DNA from: Cellulomonas rhizosphaerae
GTDB lineage: Bacteria > Actinomycetota > Actinomycetes > Actinomycetales > Cellulomonadaceae
Direction of reading: 5' to 3'
Assembly: GCF_003470205.1 (NCBI RefSeq)
Contig: NZ_QWKP01000216.1
Location: forward strand, 1-64,000
DNA: 64,000 nucleotides
A program made the position numbers and the translations under genes. Shown here piece after piece: positions 17,905 to 25,852 of the stretch (its first letter is position 1; each line of letters begins with the position of its first letter). Below the pieces are notes generated by a model. That model was given only the letters and a program-made list of their open reading frames with translations. It was not told where the DNA came from and ran no database searches.

Positions 17905-19356
17905 ATGCGCGAGGCACGACCGGCAGTGGCGTGGCTGACGCACCCCGTGACGCTCGTCGCGCTCGCGGTCCTGGTGCTCAACGACCACGTGCTCAAGGCG
18001 GCGTACGGCACGTGGTGGACGGGGAAGCTGTCCGATGTCGCGTGGCTGGTGCTCGCCCCGCCGCTGCTCGCGACGGTCGTGGCGCTGACCGCACGACGCC
18101 GGATCGGCGCCGGATGGAGCGTGGCGGCGGCCGGGGCCGTGTTCGTGGTCGTGAAGGTGACGGCCTTCGGCGCCGCTGCCGCGTCGGCGATCCTGAGCCT
18201 CGTCGCCGGCCGGAGCGTGGTGCTCGCCGACCCGACGGACCTGCTCGCGCTGCCCGCGCTCGGCCTCGCGCTCCTGGCCGCCGCTCGCGGGGCGCGCGCC
18301 CCGAAGCGCCAGCTCGCGCTGCTCGTCGTGCTGCCCGCCGCGGTGCTGGCGACCGCGGCGACGAGCAGCATGGGCGCGGACGGCGCTACGCACATCGGCG
18401 TCGTCGACGGGGTGCTCGTGGTCGCGGACGCGTACTCGGGGGACGACTTCGCCGGGGCGACCTGGTACCGGTCATCGGACGGCGAGACCTGGGAGGCCGT
18501 GCCCTACTCCAGCGACCGCGCCGACGAGCTGGCGGCCCGGTTCGTCGCGGTCGACGCCGACCGCGAGGTCCAGTGCTCGGGAGACGACTGCTTCCGGGCC
18601 GGCGACGGCCCTGGGCTCGAGGTCGAGCACAGCACGGACGGCGGCAGCACCTGGAGCACGGAGTGGTCGGTCTCGGGCGCTGCGCTGCAGGGACTGGCCG
18701 ACCGGTACGAGGGCGACATCCCTCCGCTGCAGACCGAAGGTGTCGCCGTCCTGACGACGCCCGACGGGTTCCGGGTCTACGCGGCCAACGACGGCGACGG
18801 GCTCGCCGTGCGTGACGAGGCCGGGACGTGGCAGCGGATCGGCTTCGGGTACCGCGGGGAGACGTCGGTCGTGCCGCTGCCCGGCGAGCCGACCGTGATC
18901 GACCACCCCGCCCCGGCCGCGCTGTTCGTCGGCCTGCTGGCGGCGCTCGTCACCCTGGCGCTGGGCCGGCCGCGGACCGAGCGCTCGGGCGGGCGGACCG
19001 TCGGCGGGAGGATCTGCGCCGTCGCGGCCGCGCTGACGCTGTGGGCGGGGGCGGCTGTGAACGACGCCGCGGGCGTGGTGGCGGGGCAGCCGTTCGGGGC
19101 CGACTTCATCCTGGGGGCGATCGGGCCGTTCGGGCTCGTCATCGTCCTGGCCCTCGCCACGATGGTGCTGCTCGGCGTCGCCGCCGGACTCCTGCGCGGC
19201 ACCCGGGGGTGGCTCGTCGCGTTCGCCGGCGTCGGCGTGACTCTCGTCGTCCAGCTCGTCTCGCCCTGGCCGCTCGCCGCGCTCGGTGCCGTCGCGGTGG
19301 TCGTCGGAGCCGTCGTCGTGTCCCGTGCCCGGACGGCCGCGGCCGTCCCCGCGTGA
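17905..19356 (+). CDS. Multi-pass membrane protein with a BNR-like extracytoplasmic region
   Basis: 483 residues from ATG 17905 (GGGGAGGGG upstream); an earlier GTG is less likely. Four or so hydrophobic segments fill residues 1-140. Then follows a polar region of roughly 190 residues with STDGGSTWSTEW, YRSSDGETWEAVPYS and a CxxxxC-like pair (VQCSGDDCF). These are Asp-box (BNR) style repeats of beta-propeller proteins. The C-terminal 150 residues return to hydrophobic helices. The layout suggests an exported sensor-like or sugar-binding region held between membrane bundles. I recognise no enzyme motif and do not name a function. Confidence 0.75.
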   Translation: MREARPAVAWLTHPVTLVALAVLVLNDHVLKAAYGTWWTGKLSDVAWLVLAPPLLATVVALTARRRIGAGWSVAAAGAVFVVVKVTAFGAAAASAILSLVAGRSVVLADPTDLLALPALGLALLAAARGARAPKRQLALLVVLPAAVLATAATSSMGADGATHIGVVDGVLVVADAYSGDDFAGATWYRSSDGETWEAVPYSSDRADELAARFVAVDADREVQCSGDDCFRAGDGPGLEVEHSTDGGSTWSTEWSVSGAALQGLADRYEGDIPPLQTEGVAVLTTPDGFRVYAANDGDGLAVRDEAGTWQRIGFGYRGETSVVPLPGEPTVIDHPAPAALFVGLLAALVTLALGRPRTERSGGRTVGGRICAVAAALTLWAGAAVNDAAGVVAGQPFGADFILGAIGPFGLVIVLALATMVLLGVAAGLLRGTRGWLVAFAGVGVTLVVQLVSPWPLAALGAVAVVVGAVVVSRARTAAAVPA

Positions 19357-19360
19357 CGCG

Positions 19361-19990
19361 CTACTTCTGCTGGCCCACGGGCCCGATGTCCATCTTCACC
19401 GCGCCCTTCTTGTAGCCCACGCGGTTCTCGGACCCGGGCTTGGAGTAGAGCTCGAGGTTGACCACGGTGAACGTGCGGTCCTCGCCGAGCAGGACCTCGC
19501 CGAAGCACAGGGTGTACTGCGTGGCGTCGGCGCTCGAATCGGAGGCGGCAAGGCCGACGATCTGGGGGCCGTTGGCGATGTTCACGTACACGCCGTACTC
19601 GCGGAAGCTCCCGGTGCCGTTCTCCAGGGCGGAGTAGCTCGACAGTGCGATCGAGGCGATGTCCGGGTGCCACGTGATGGTGATCGTCTCGAGGGCTCCC
19701 GGCGTGCGGATGTCGCCCGAGTGCCGGACGGCTCCGTCGGGCGTGACCAGCACCTCGTCCGCGTTGGCGGCACCGACGTAGACCAGGCGACCGTCGCGGT
19801 AGCGGACCAGCGCCTTGAGGTCGTAGTCCTTCTTCTTCGCGGTCCAGCCGTTGCTCGCCTCGATCGTCGGGCGCTCGGCGGCCGACTTGGTCAGCGTGAT
19901 CCGCGAGCCCTTGGTCAGGTTGACGGTCGGCGCGGCTGCCGGGGCGGGAGCGGGCTCGGGCTCGGGCTTGGAGCGGGAGAACAGGCCCAT
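19361..19990 (-). CDS. TerD family protein with proline-rich N-terminus
   Basis: 209 residues from the ATG at 19990 (AGGAG upstream). After MGLFSRSK and a Pro/Ala-rich tract of about 15 residues, the TerD fold begins: VNLTKGSRITLTKSA, ALVRYRDGRLVYVGAAN, HSGDIRTPGALETITI and EYGVYVNIANG. TerD proteins bind calcium and are linked to tellurite and stress resistance in clusters. Here it stands alone, without TerB, TerC or TerZ neighbours. The GSKPEP linker suggests it may be tethered to a partner. Role not known. Confidence 0.85.
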   Translation of the reverse strand: MGLFSRSKPEPEPAPAPAAAPTVNLTKGSRITLTKSAAERPTIEASNGWTAKKKDYDLKALVRYRDGRLVYVGAANADEVLVTPDGAVRHSGDIRTPGALETITITWHPDIASIALSSYSALENGTGSFREYGVYVNIANGPQIVGLAASDSSADATQYTLCFGEVLLGEDRTFTVVNLELYSKPGSENRVGYKKGAVKMDIGPVGQQK

Positions 19991-20036
19991 CGGGACTCCT
20001 CGGTGCGATGCGGTCGGGGTTCGGGTCCACCGTAGC

Positions 20037-20074
20037 GACGAGGGCGGCCCCGCAGGTGCGGGACCGCCCTCGTC
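20037..20074 (-). terminator. Hairpin terminator after the hydrolase gene
   Basis: Arms 20037-20053 and 20058-20074 pair in 16 of 17 positions with a four-base loop, beginning seven bases after the hydrolase stop (minus strand). No U-tract follows. Confidence 0.7.
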
Positions 20075-20081
20075 GGGCCGG

Positions 20082-20906
20082 TCAGGACTGGATGAACTCC
20101 AGCAGGTCGGCGTTGATCGTCGCCGCCTCGGTCGTCGGCATGCCGTGCGGGAAGCCCGCGTACGTCTTGAGCGTGCCGTTGCGCAGCAGCTGCGCCGACA
20201 GCGGGCCGGAGTCCGCGTAGGGGACCACCTGGTCGTCGTCGCCGTGCATGACCAGCACCGGCAGCGTGATCTTCTTCAGGTCCTCGGTGAAGTCCGTCTG
20301 GGAGAACGCGACGACGCCGTCGTAGTGCGCCTTCGCGCCGCCCATCATCCCCTGGCGCCACCAGTTGGCGATGATCGCCTCGGACGGCTCGCGGCCCGGG
20401 CGGTTGAACCCGTAGAACGCGGTCGACGGCAGGTCGCGGTAGAAGTTCGAGCGCTTGGTCGCCACCTGCTCCTGGATGCCGTCGAAGACCTCCTTCGGCA
20501 GCCCGCGCGGGTTCGACTCGGTCTGGACCATGATCGGCGGCACCGCGGCGATGAGCACCGCCTTGGACGCGCGGCTCTCGCCGTGCCGCGCGAGGTAGCG
20601 CACGACCTCGCCGCCACCCGTGGAGTGGCCGATGTGGACCGCGTCGTGCAGGTCGAGGTGCTCGGTGAGGGCGGCCAGGTCGTCGGCGTAGTGGTCCATG
20701 TCGTGGCCGTCGCTGGTCTGCGTGGATCGGCCGTGGCCGCGGCGGTCGTGTGCGATCACGCGGAAGCCGTGCTGGACGAAGAACAGGAGCTGGGCGTCCC
20801 AGTCGTCGGAGGACAACGGCCAGCCGTGGCTGAAGACGAGGGGCTGGCCCGTGCCCCAGTCCTTGTAGAAGATCTCGGTGCCATCCGGGGTGGTGATCGT
20901 GGCCAT
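20082..20906 (-). CDS. Alpha/beta hydrolase, non-heme chloroperoxidase type
   Basis: 274 residues, the usual length. It starts [20 protein letters not shown], has the oxyanion segment [13 protein letters not shown] and [11 protein letters not shown], the nucleophile Ser in [11 protein letters not shown] (S95), the Asp in [11 protein letters not shown] and the His in AGFPHGMP (H254). That set is typical of cofactor-free (per)hydrolases annotated as chloroperoxidases. In nature they act as esterases or perhydrolases. GGAGGA precedes the ATG. It is a single gene with its own terminator. Confidence 0.88.
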   Translation of the reverse strand: MATITTPDGTEIFYKDWGTGQPLVFSHGWPLSSDDWDAQLLFFVQHGFRVIAHDRRGHGRSTQTSDGHDMDHYADDLAALTEHLDLHDAVHIGHSTGGGEVVRYLARHGESRASKAVLIAAVPPIMVQTESNPRGLPKEVFDGIQEQVATKRSNFYRDLPSTAFYGFNRPGREPSEAIIANWWRQGMMGGAKAHYDGVVAFSQTDFTEDLKKITLPVLVMHGDDDQVVPYADSGPLSAQLLRNGTLKTYAGFPHGMPTTEAATINADLLEFIQS

Positions 20907-21147
20907 GCCAGTCCTCCAGGTGAGCGGTGGGGCGATCGGGCTGTGGCGATCGCCTGATCAGGCCAAACGTACAAGTCGGGCACCGCTGGGCGCGCGGCCG
21001 GGAGGTAACGGGTGCGTGAACGCGTGCCGCGGGCGGTGGTGTGACCTCGCTCTCGTCGGCCGATTGCCGGAAGAAACTGACGCCGCCCCCGGTTGCCCCC
21101 GAAGGCCGCCGAACCCGGCCGACCCCGAGCACCCTGGAGCCTTCCTC

Positions 21148-21222
21148 GTGAGTCCGTGGAACCTGACCGAGCGCCGCACCGTCGACCTGCACCGGGTCGC
21201 CAGCGCGCTGTGTCGGCGGTAG
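21148..21222 (+). CDS. 24-residue Cys-ending leader peptide upstream of the symporter
   Basis: GTG 21148 to TAG 21222, with a GGAG eight bases upstream (21136-21139). The peptide ends VDLHRVASALCRR, with one Cys codon (21211-21213) near the stop. Short actinobacterial leader peptides of this RRxVDLxRVxSALCR style are known upstream of sulfur- and cysteine-related genes. The next gene, 42 bases downstream, is a DAACS-family symporter, whose family includes cystine carriers. The pattern suggests translation-coupled (cysteine-sensing) control of the transporter. The gene is too short for usual gene callers. The only other content of the stretch 20907-21264 is the promoter region and a hairpin. 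Confidence 0.75.
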   Translation: MSPWNLTERRTVDLHRVASALCRR

Positions 21223-21234
21223 TCGCACCCGCCG
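21214..21234 (+). promoter_or_regulatory. Hairpin overlapping the end of the leader peptide
   Basis: CGGCGG (the two final Arg codons, 21214-21219) can pair with CCGCCG (21229-21234) across nine bases. A ribosome pausing at the Cys codon 21211-21213 would block this stem, so the hairpin could be an attenuator element. It does not cover the AGAAGG ribosome-binding site of the symporter. Role inferred. Confidence 0.4.
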
Positions 21235-21264
21235 CCCTCGCGTCCCCCACCCAGAAGGCTTCCC

Positions 21265-22680
21265 GTGACTGACACCATCGCCGTGCCCAAGCGCCGGCTG
21301 CGTCTTCCCTCCTTCACCGTCCAGGTCCTGCTCGGCCTCGGGCTCGGTGTGCTCCTCGGCTGGATCGCCCTGCAGATGGGCGAGACCGCCGGGGGCGACC
21401 CGAACTGGCTGACCACGACGCTCGACACCATCGGCTCGTCGTTCATCACGCTGCTCAAGGCGATCGTCCCGCCGCTCGTGTTCCTCGCGATCGTCACGTC
21501 GATCGCGAACCTGCAGCAGGTGACGAACGCCGCGCGCCTCGCGTGGCAGACCCTGCTCTGGTTCGCCATCACCGCCGCGATCTCCGTCGCGGTCGGCATC
21601 GGCCTGGGCCTGCTGTTCCAGCCGGGCTCGCACTCGACGCTCAGCCCCGAGGCGGGCGTCGACCCCGGCGTCAGCGCGAGCTGGCTCGACTTCCTCGACG
21701 GCCTCATCCCGGGCAACTTCCTGGGCCTGGGCGCCTCGACCGACGCGTCCGCGATCGACGGCGGCGGCATCGACGCGAGCACCTCGATCTCGTTCAACGT
21801 GCTGCAGATCGTCGTCATCGCGATCGTCGTCGGCATCGCGGTCCTGCGCACGGGCAAGCCCGCGGACCAGTTCCTCGGCTTCACGCGCTCCGCGCTGGCC
21901 GTCGTGCAGAAGGTGCTGTGGTGGGTCATCCGCCTCGCGCCGCTGGGCACCCTGGGCCTGATCGGCAAGGCCGTGGCGACCTACGGGTGGGACCTGCTCG
22001 AGCCGCTCGGCACGTTCGCCGTGGCGATCTACGTGGGGCTCGCGATCGTGCTGTTCGTGGTCTACCCGGTGATCCTGAAGAGCAACGGGCTGCGCATCGC
22101 GAGCTTCTTCCGCGGCGCGTGGCCGGCGATCCAGCTCGCGTTCGTCTCGCGCTCGTCGGTCGGCACGCTGCCGCTGACCGAGCGCGTGGTCGAGCGCAAC
22201 CTCGGCGTGCCGCGCTCGTACGCCTCGTTCGCCGTGCCGCTCGCGGCGACGACCAAGATGGACGGCTGCGCCTCGATCTACCCGGCGATCTCGGCGATCT
22301 TCGTCGCGCAGATCTTCGGCATCCACCTGGGGCTCACGGACTACCTGCTCATCGCGTTCGTGTCCGTGGTCGGCTCCGCCGCGACCGCCGGGCTCACCGG
22401 CGCGGTCGTCATGCTGACCCTGACGCTCTCGACGCTCGGCCTGCCGCTGGCCGGCGTGGGCCTGCTGCTCGCGATCGACCCGATCCTCGACATGGGCCGC
22501 ACCGCGGTGAACGTCGCGGGGCAGGCGCTCGTGCCGACGGTGGTCGCCAAGCGCGAGCGGATCCTCGACCTGGAGCAGTACGAGGCTGCCTCCGCGGAGG
22601 ACCTGTTCGCGGACGACAAGCCGGTCGACGAGTCGCGCGAGGCCGGTGCGGACGTGCCGGAGCTGGTCGAGGCTCGCTGA
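21265..22680 (+). CDS. Dicarboxylate/amino acid:cation symporter (DAACS; possibly cystine type)
   Basis: 471 residues from GTG 21265 (AGAAGG upstream). It has the hairpin-loop Ser/Thr motif RSSVGTLPLTERVVERNLGV and the substrate-site helix KMDGCASIYPAISAIFVAQIFG of the DAACS family, in eight or so membrane helices. The conserved NMDG is changed to KMDG, which may alter cation or substrate binding. TcyP-like cystine carriers fall in this family, and the Cys-ending leader peptide upstream favours cystine or a similar sulfur amino acid. Glutamate or a dicarboxylate remains possible. A strong hairpin terminator follows, so it is a single transcription unit. Confidence 0.88.
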   Translation: MTDTIAVPKRRLRLPSFTVQVLLGLGLGVLLGWIALQMGETAGGDPNWLTTTLDTIGSSFITLLKAIVPPLVFLAIVTSIANLQQVTNAARLAWQTLLWFAITAAISVAVGIGLGLLFQPGSHSTLSPEAGVDPGVSASWLDFLDGLIPGNFLGLGASTDASAIDGGGIDASTSISFNVLQIVVIAIVVGIAVLRTGKPADQFLGFTRSALAVVQKVLWWVIRLAPLGTLGLIGKAVATYGWDLLEPLGTFAVAIYVGLAIVLFVVYPVILKSNGLRIASFFRGAWPAIQLAFVSRSSVGTLPLTERVVERNLGVPRSYASFAVPLAATTKMDGCASIYPAISAIFVAQIFGIHLGLTDYLLIAFVSVVGSAATAGLTGAVVMLTLTLSTLGLPLAGVGLLLAIDPILDMGRTAVNVAGQALVPTVVAKRERILDLEQYEAASAEDLFADDKPVDESREAGADVPELVEAR

Positions 22681-22694
22681 CCCGCTGATCGCGA

Positions 22695-22732
22695 CGCCCC
22701 GGCCGCTGCTCCACGGAGCGGCGGCCGGGGCG
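22695..22732 (+). terminator. Strong hairpin terminator after the symporter
   Basis: An uninterrupted stem of about 17 bp (one G-T pair) with a short loop spans 22695-22732, 15 bases after the stop, and is followed by TTCGT. Confidence 0.75.
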
Positions 22733-22859
22733 TTCGTGGTCCTTGACGCGACCTTGACGCCGGGACCCGGCAAAACGAGTCCTCGGGCGTCGCGGCAGGC
22801 CGCATGCTGTACCCCGGGCTCCACCGGGCCCCGGCCAGCACGCAGGCAGGAGGTGCCCC

Positions 22860-23876
22860 GTGGCACTCATCGACAACGCCATCTACGTCGACGGCGACCG
22901 TTCCGGGAACCCGCACACGCTCGAGGACACCTACGAGCTGTTGCGCGAGCGCAACGGCATGGCCTGGATCGGGTTGTACCGGCCCGACGAGGCCGAGCTG
23001 CACTCGGTCGCGGCCGAGTTCTCGCTGCACCCGCTGGCCGTCGAGGACGCGCTCAAGGGGCACCAGCGCGCCAAGCTCGAGCGCTACGGCGACACGCTGT
23101 TCGTCGTGCTCCGGCCGGCCTGGTACCTCGACGCCGAGGAGGAGGTCGCGTTCGGCGAGGTGCACCTGTTCATCGGACCCGAGTTCGTCGTCACCGTCCG
23201 GCACGCCGAGAAGCCGGACCTCGGCGACGTGCGGCGGCGCCTCGAGAGCGACCCCGCGCTGCTCGCGCGCGGGCCCGAGGCCGTGCTGTACGCGGTGTTC
23301 GACCAGGTCGTCGACGGGTACGGGCCGGTCATCGCCGGGCTCGAGAACGACATCGACGAGATCCAGGACCAGCTGTTCGGCGGCGACCCGGCCGTCTCGC
23401 GGCGCATCTACGAGCTGCTGCGCGAGGTCATCTCCTTCCAGCGGGCCACCGGTCCGCTGCAGGAGATGCTCGAGGCGCTGCGCCGCGGCGCGGACAAGTA
23501 CCAGGTGGACCTCGAGCTGCAGCGCTCGCTGCGCGACGTGCTCGACCACGCGCTGCGGATCGCCGAGCGGGCCGACGGGTTCCGCGTGCTGCTCGAGAAC
23601 GCGCTCGTCGTGCACTCGACGCTCGTGACCCAGCAGCAGAACGACGTCATGCGCGAGCTGACCGAGTCCGGGTTGGCGCAGAACGAGGAGGTCAAGAAGA
23701 TCTCGTCGTGGGCCGCGATCCTGTTCGCGCCGACGCTCGTCGGGACGATCTACGGCATGAACTTCACGCACATGCCCGAGCTCGACTGGCGTTTCGGGTA
23801 CCCGCTCGCGCTGACCGCGATGGTCGTCATGGGGTTCGTGCTCTACCGGATCTTCAAGCGCCGCCGCTGGTTGTGA
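22860..23876 (+). CDS. corA: CorA family magnesium/cobalt transporter
   Basis: 338 residues from GTG 22860, preceded by AGGAGG. The N-terminal cytoplasmic alpha/beta domain is followed by a long helix with FRVLLENALVVHSTLVTQQQ. Two C-terminal membrane helices flank the selectivity signature YGMNFTHMPEL. The C-terminus is basic (IFKRRRWL). This is a normal-length pentameric CorA channel for Mg2+ (also Co2+/Ni2+). Nothing nearby shows a riboswitch. Confidence 0.92.
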   Translation: MALIDNAIYVDGDRSGNPHTLEDTYELLRERNGMAWIGLYRPDEAELHSVAAEFSLHPLAVEDALKGHQRAKLERYGDTLFVVLRPAWYLDAEEEVAFGEVHLFIGPEFVVTVRHAEKPDLGDVRRRLESDPALLARGPEAVLYAVFDQVVDGYGPVIAGLENDIDEIQDQLFGGDPAVSRRIYELLREVISFQRATGPLQEMLEALRRGADKYQVDLELQRSLRDVLDHALRIAERADGFRVLLENALVVHSTLVTQQQNDVMRELTESGLAQNEEVKKISSWAAILFAPTLVGTIYGMNFTHMPELDWRFGYPLALTAMVVMGFVLYRIFKRRRWL

Positions 23877-23926
23877 CTCATGGCGGGCGCACAGGAAACT
23901 CCGAGAACTCTCGGAGGACCGGTGCG

Positions 23927-23932
23927 CACAGT
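23927..23932 (+). promoter_or_regulatory. Leaderless -10 box of the electron-transfer operon
   Basis: CACAGT (23927-23932) lies six bases before the ATG of the ferric-reductase-like gene. Confidence 0.4.
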
Positions 23933-23938
23933 GAACCC

Positions 23939-25309
23939 ATGACCACGACGACACGAGTCGCCCCGCCGACGATCGCTGCCGTCGCCGGGCGTGCGCCCGC
24001 GCCGCGTCGTCGCGTGTCCGCCGTGCTGGTCGCGACCTGGCTCGGGTGCGCGGCCGTCCTCATGTTCTGGTGGCAGGGCGCGTCGCCGGCCGTCGCCGCG
24101 GCGCCCGGTGGCGCGCTCATGAGCGTGGGGGAGCTGGCCGGGCTGCTCGCGTCGTTCCTCGTGTGCGCGCAGGTGCTGCTCATCGCGCGGGTGCCGTGGT
24201 TCGAGCGGTCGGTCGGGTTCGACCGGCTCGTCGCGTGGCACCGGTCGCTCGGCACGACCGTCGTGCTGCTCGTCGTCACGCACGTGCTGCTGATGATCGT
24301 CGGTGGCGCGCTGCTCGACCGGGTGTCGGTGTGGGCCGAGGTGCCCGCCGCGCTGAGGACGCAGCCGTACCTGTGGTGGGCGCTGGTCGGGACCGTGCTG
24401 TTCGTGGCCGTCGGCGTCTCGAGCGCGCGGCTGGCTCGTCGCCGGCTGCGGTACGAGGTGTGGTTCGCCATCCACCTGACGGTCTACGTCGGGATCTTCC
24501 TCGCGTTCTTCCACCAGGTCGCCGGCGGGACGCACTTCGTCTCGTCCTCGTGGGCTCGTATCGCGTGGATCGTGCTCTACGCCGCGACGGGCGGGGCGAT
24601 CCTCGTCTGGCGGACGGTCCTGCCGCTGCTCGACCACCGTCGCCTCGCCCTGCGCGTCTCGGCCGTGGTGCCCGAGGGGCGCGGACTGGTCAGCGTGTGG
24701 CTGTCCGGCGCCGGGCTGTCCCAGCTGCACGCGCAGGCGGGTCAGCACCTGCTCGTGCGGTTCGTGACCCGCGGGCACCTGGGCACCGCGCACCCGTACT
24801 CGCTGTCGATGGTCCCGACCGACGACCGGCTCCGGCTGACCATCGGCGCGCTCGGTGACCACTCCACGGCGGTCGCCGGCCTGCGGCCCGGGACGCGCGT
24901 GCAGGTGGAGGGGCCGTTCGGGCGGTTCACGGCCGACCGCGCCTCGACCCACCAGGTGCTGCTCGTCGGCGGCGGCGCGGGCATCGGACCGGTGCGCGCG
25001 CTCGCGGAGGAGCTGGTGGGGCGCGGGCACGAGGTCGTCGTGGTGCACCGCGCGCACACGGCCGACGGGCTGGCCCTGGCCGGCGAGTTCACGGAGTCGG
25101 CCCGGTTGCGCTACCTGCCGGTGCCCGGACGTCGGGCCGAGCTCGGGTACGACCCGCTCGCCCCGGCCCACCTGCGGGCGCTCGTGCCGGACGTCGCCGC
25201 GCGTGACGTCTTCGTGTGCGGGCCGCCGGCCATGATCACGACCGTCGTGCGGTCCGCGCGCGCCCTCGGCGTGCCCGCGGCCGCGATCCACCGAGAGGAG
25301 ATCGGCTGA
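23939..25309 (+). CDS. Ferric-reductase-like transmembrane flavoprotein
   Basis: 456 residues. The N-terminal half has about six membrane helices with His residues in the heme-binding style of ferric reductase/NOX proteins: VAWHRSLGTT, VVTHVLLM, FAIHLTVYV and AFFHQVAGG. The C-terminal half is a ferredoxin-reductase module: FAD-binding HPYSLSMVP, a GAGIGPVRALAEEL nucleotide-binding stretch and a terminal VFVCGPPAMI. There is no iron-sulfur domain. It should move electrons from NAD(P)H through FAD and two hemes across the membrane. The next two genes encode an FMN-binding protein and an FMN transferase, so the likely acceptor is extracytoplasmic covalently bound FMN. A leaderless -10 (CACAGT) lies six bases before the ATG. 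Confidence 0.88.
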   Translation: MTTTTRVAPPTIAAVAGRAPAPRRRVSAVLVATWLGCAAVLMFWWQGASPAVAAAPGGALMSVGELAGLLASFLVCAQVLLIARVPWFERSVGFDRLVAWHRSLGTTVVLLVVTHVLLMIVGGALLDRVSVWAEVPAALRTQPYLWWALVGTVLFVAVGVSSARLARRRLRYEVWFAIHLTVYVGIFLAFFHQVAGGTHFVSSSWARIAWIVLYAATGGAILVWRTVLPLLDHRRLALRVSAVVPEGRGLVSVWLSGAGLSQLHAQAGQHLLVRFVTRGHLGTAHPYSLSMVPTDDRLRLTIGALGDHSTAVAGLRPGTRVQVEGPFGRFTADRASTHQVLLVGGGAGIGPVRALAEELVGRGHEVVVVHRAHTADGLALAGEFTESARLRYLPVPGRRAELGYDPLAPAHLRALVPDVAARDVFVCGPPAMITTVVRSARALGVPAAAIHREEIG

Positions 25310-25848
25310 TGGCTGCACGACCGTGGCGGGGGACGCTGCTGTACGTGGGGGCGGTGGCTGCGATGGCGGCGGCCGGGATCGCGAAGTTCGCGGGGGTCGC
25401 GCCCGAGGTGGCCGCGGCGCCGGCGGCGACGGCGACGACGGGATCGTCGGGTGTTGGGTCGCCGGACGCTGGGTCTGCGGACTCGTCGGGCTCGTCGGAC
25501 AGCGGCACGACCGACGGCTCGGCCGGTACCGACTCCGGCACGGACACCGGGGGCGACGCCTCGTCGTCCTCGGACGACGTGACGATCGTCGGCGACGTCG
25601 AGCAGACCCGGTACGGCCCGATCCAGCTGTCCGTGACCTTCTCGGGCGACACGATCACCGACATCACGGCCCTGCAGACCCCGAGCCGCGAACGCGAGAG
25701 CGAGCGCATCAACCAGCAGGCCGTGCCGGTGCTGACCCAGGAGGCGCTCGCTGCGCAGTCGGCGCAGATCGACACCGTCTCGGGGGCGACGTACACCTCG
25801 CAGGGGTACCTCGAGTCCCTGCAGTCCGCGATCGACCAGAGGGGCTGA
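25309..25848 (+). CDS. Exported FMN-binding domain protein (flavinylated)
   Basis: 179 residues; its ATG shares a base with the previous stop. An N-terminal signal/anchor helix (LLYVGAVAAMAAAGIA) is followed by a low-complexity Ser/Gly/Thr/Asp tether of some 50 residues. The FMN_bind domain comes last, ending near DTVSGATYTS. That motif fits the covalent flavinylation sequence Dx2SGATxT, with the modified Thr at residue 163 (codon 25795-25797). ApbE, encoded next, attaches FMN there. The long polar linker suggests the flavin swings from the membrane to reach partners. Confidence 0.88.
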   Translation: MAARPWRGTLLYVGAVAAMAAAGIAKFAGVAPEVAAAPAATATTGSSGVGSPDAGSADSSGSSDSGTTDGSAGTDSGTDTGGDASSSSDDVTIVGDVEQTRYGPIQLSVTFSGDTITDITALQTPSRERESERINQQAVPVLTQEALAAQSAQIDTVSGATYTSQGYLESLQSAIDQRG

Positions 25849-25852
25849 GCTG

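Noticed and set aside
19915-22866. A 983-codon minus-strand open frame across the hydrolase and symporter genes
   Set aside because: It has only Arg/Gly/Ala-rich composition typical of an antisense frame in GC-rich DNA. The real genes in the region have complete motifs in other frames.
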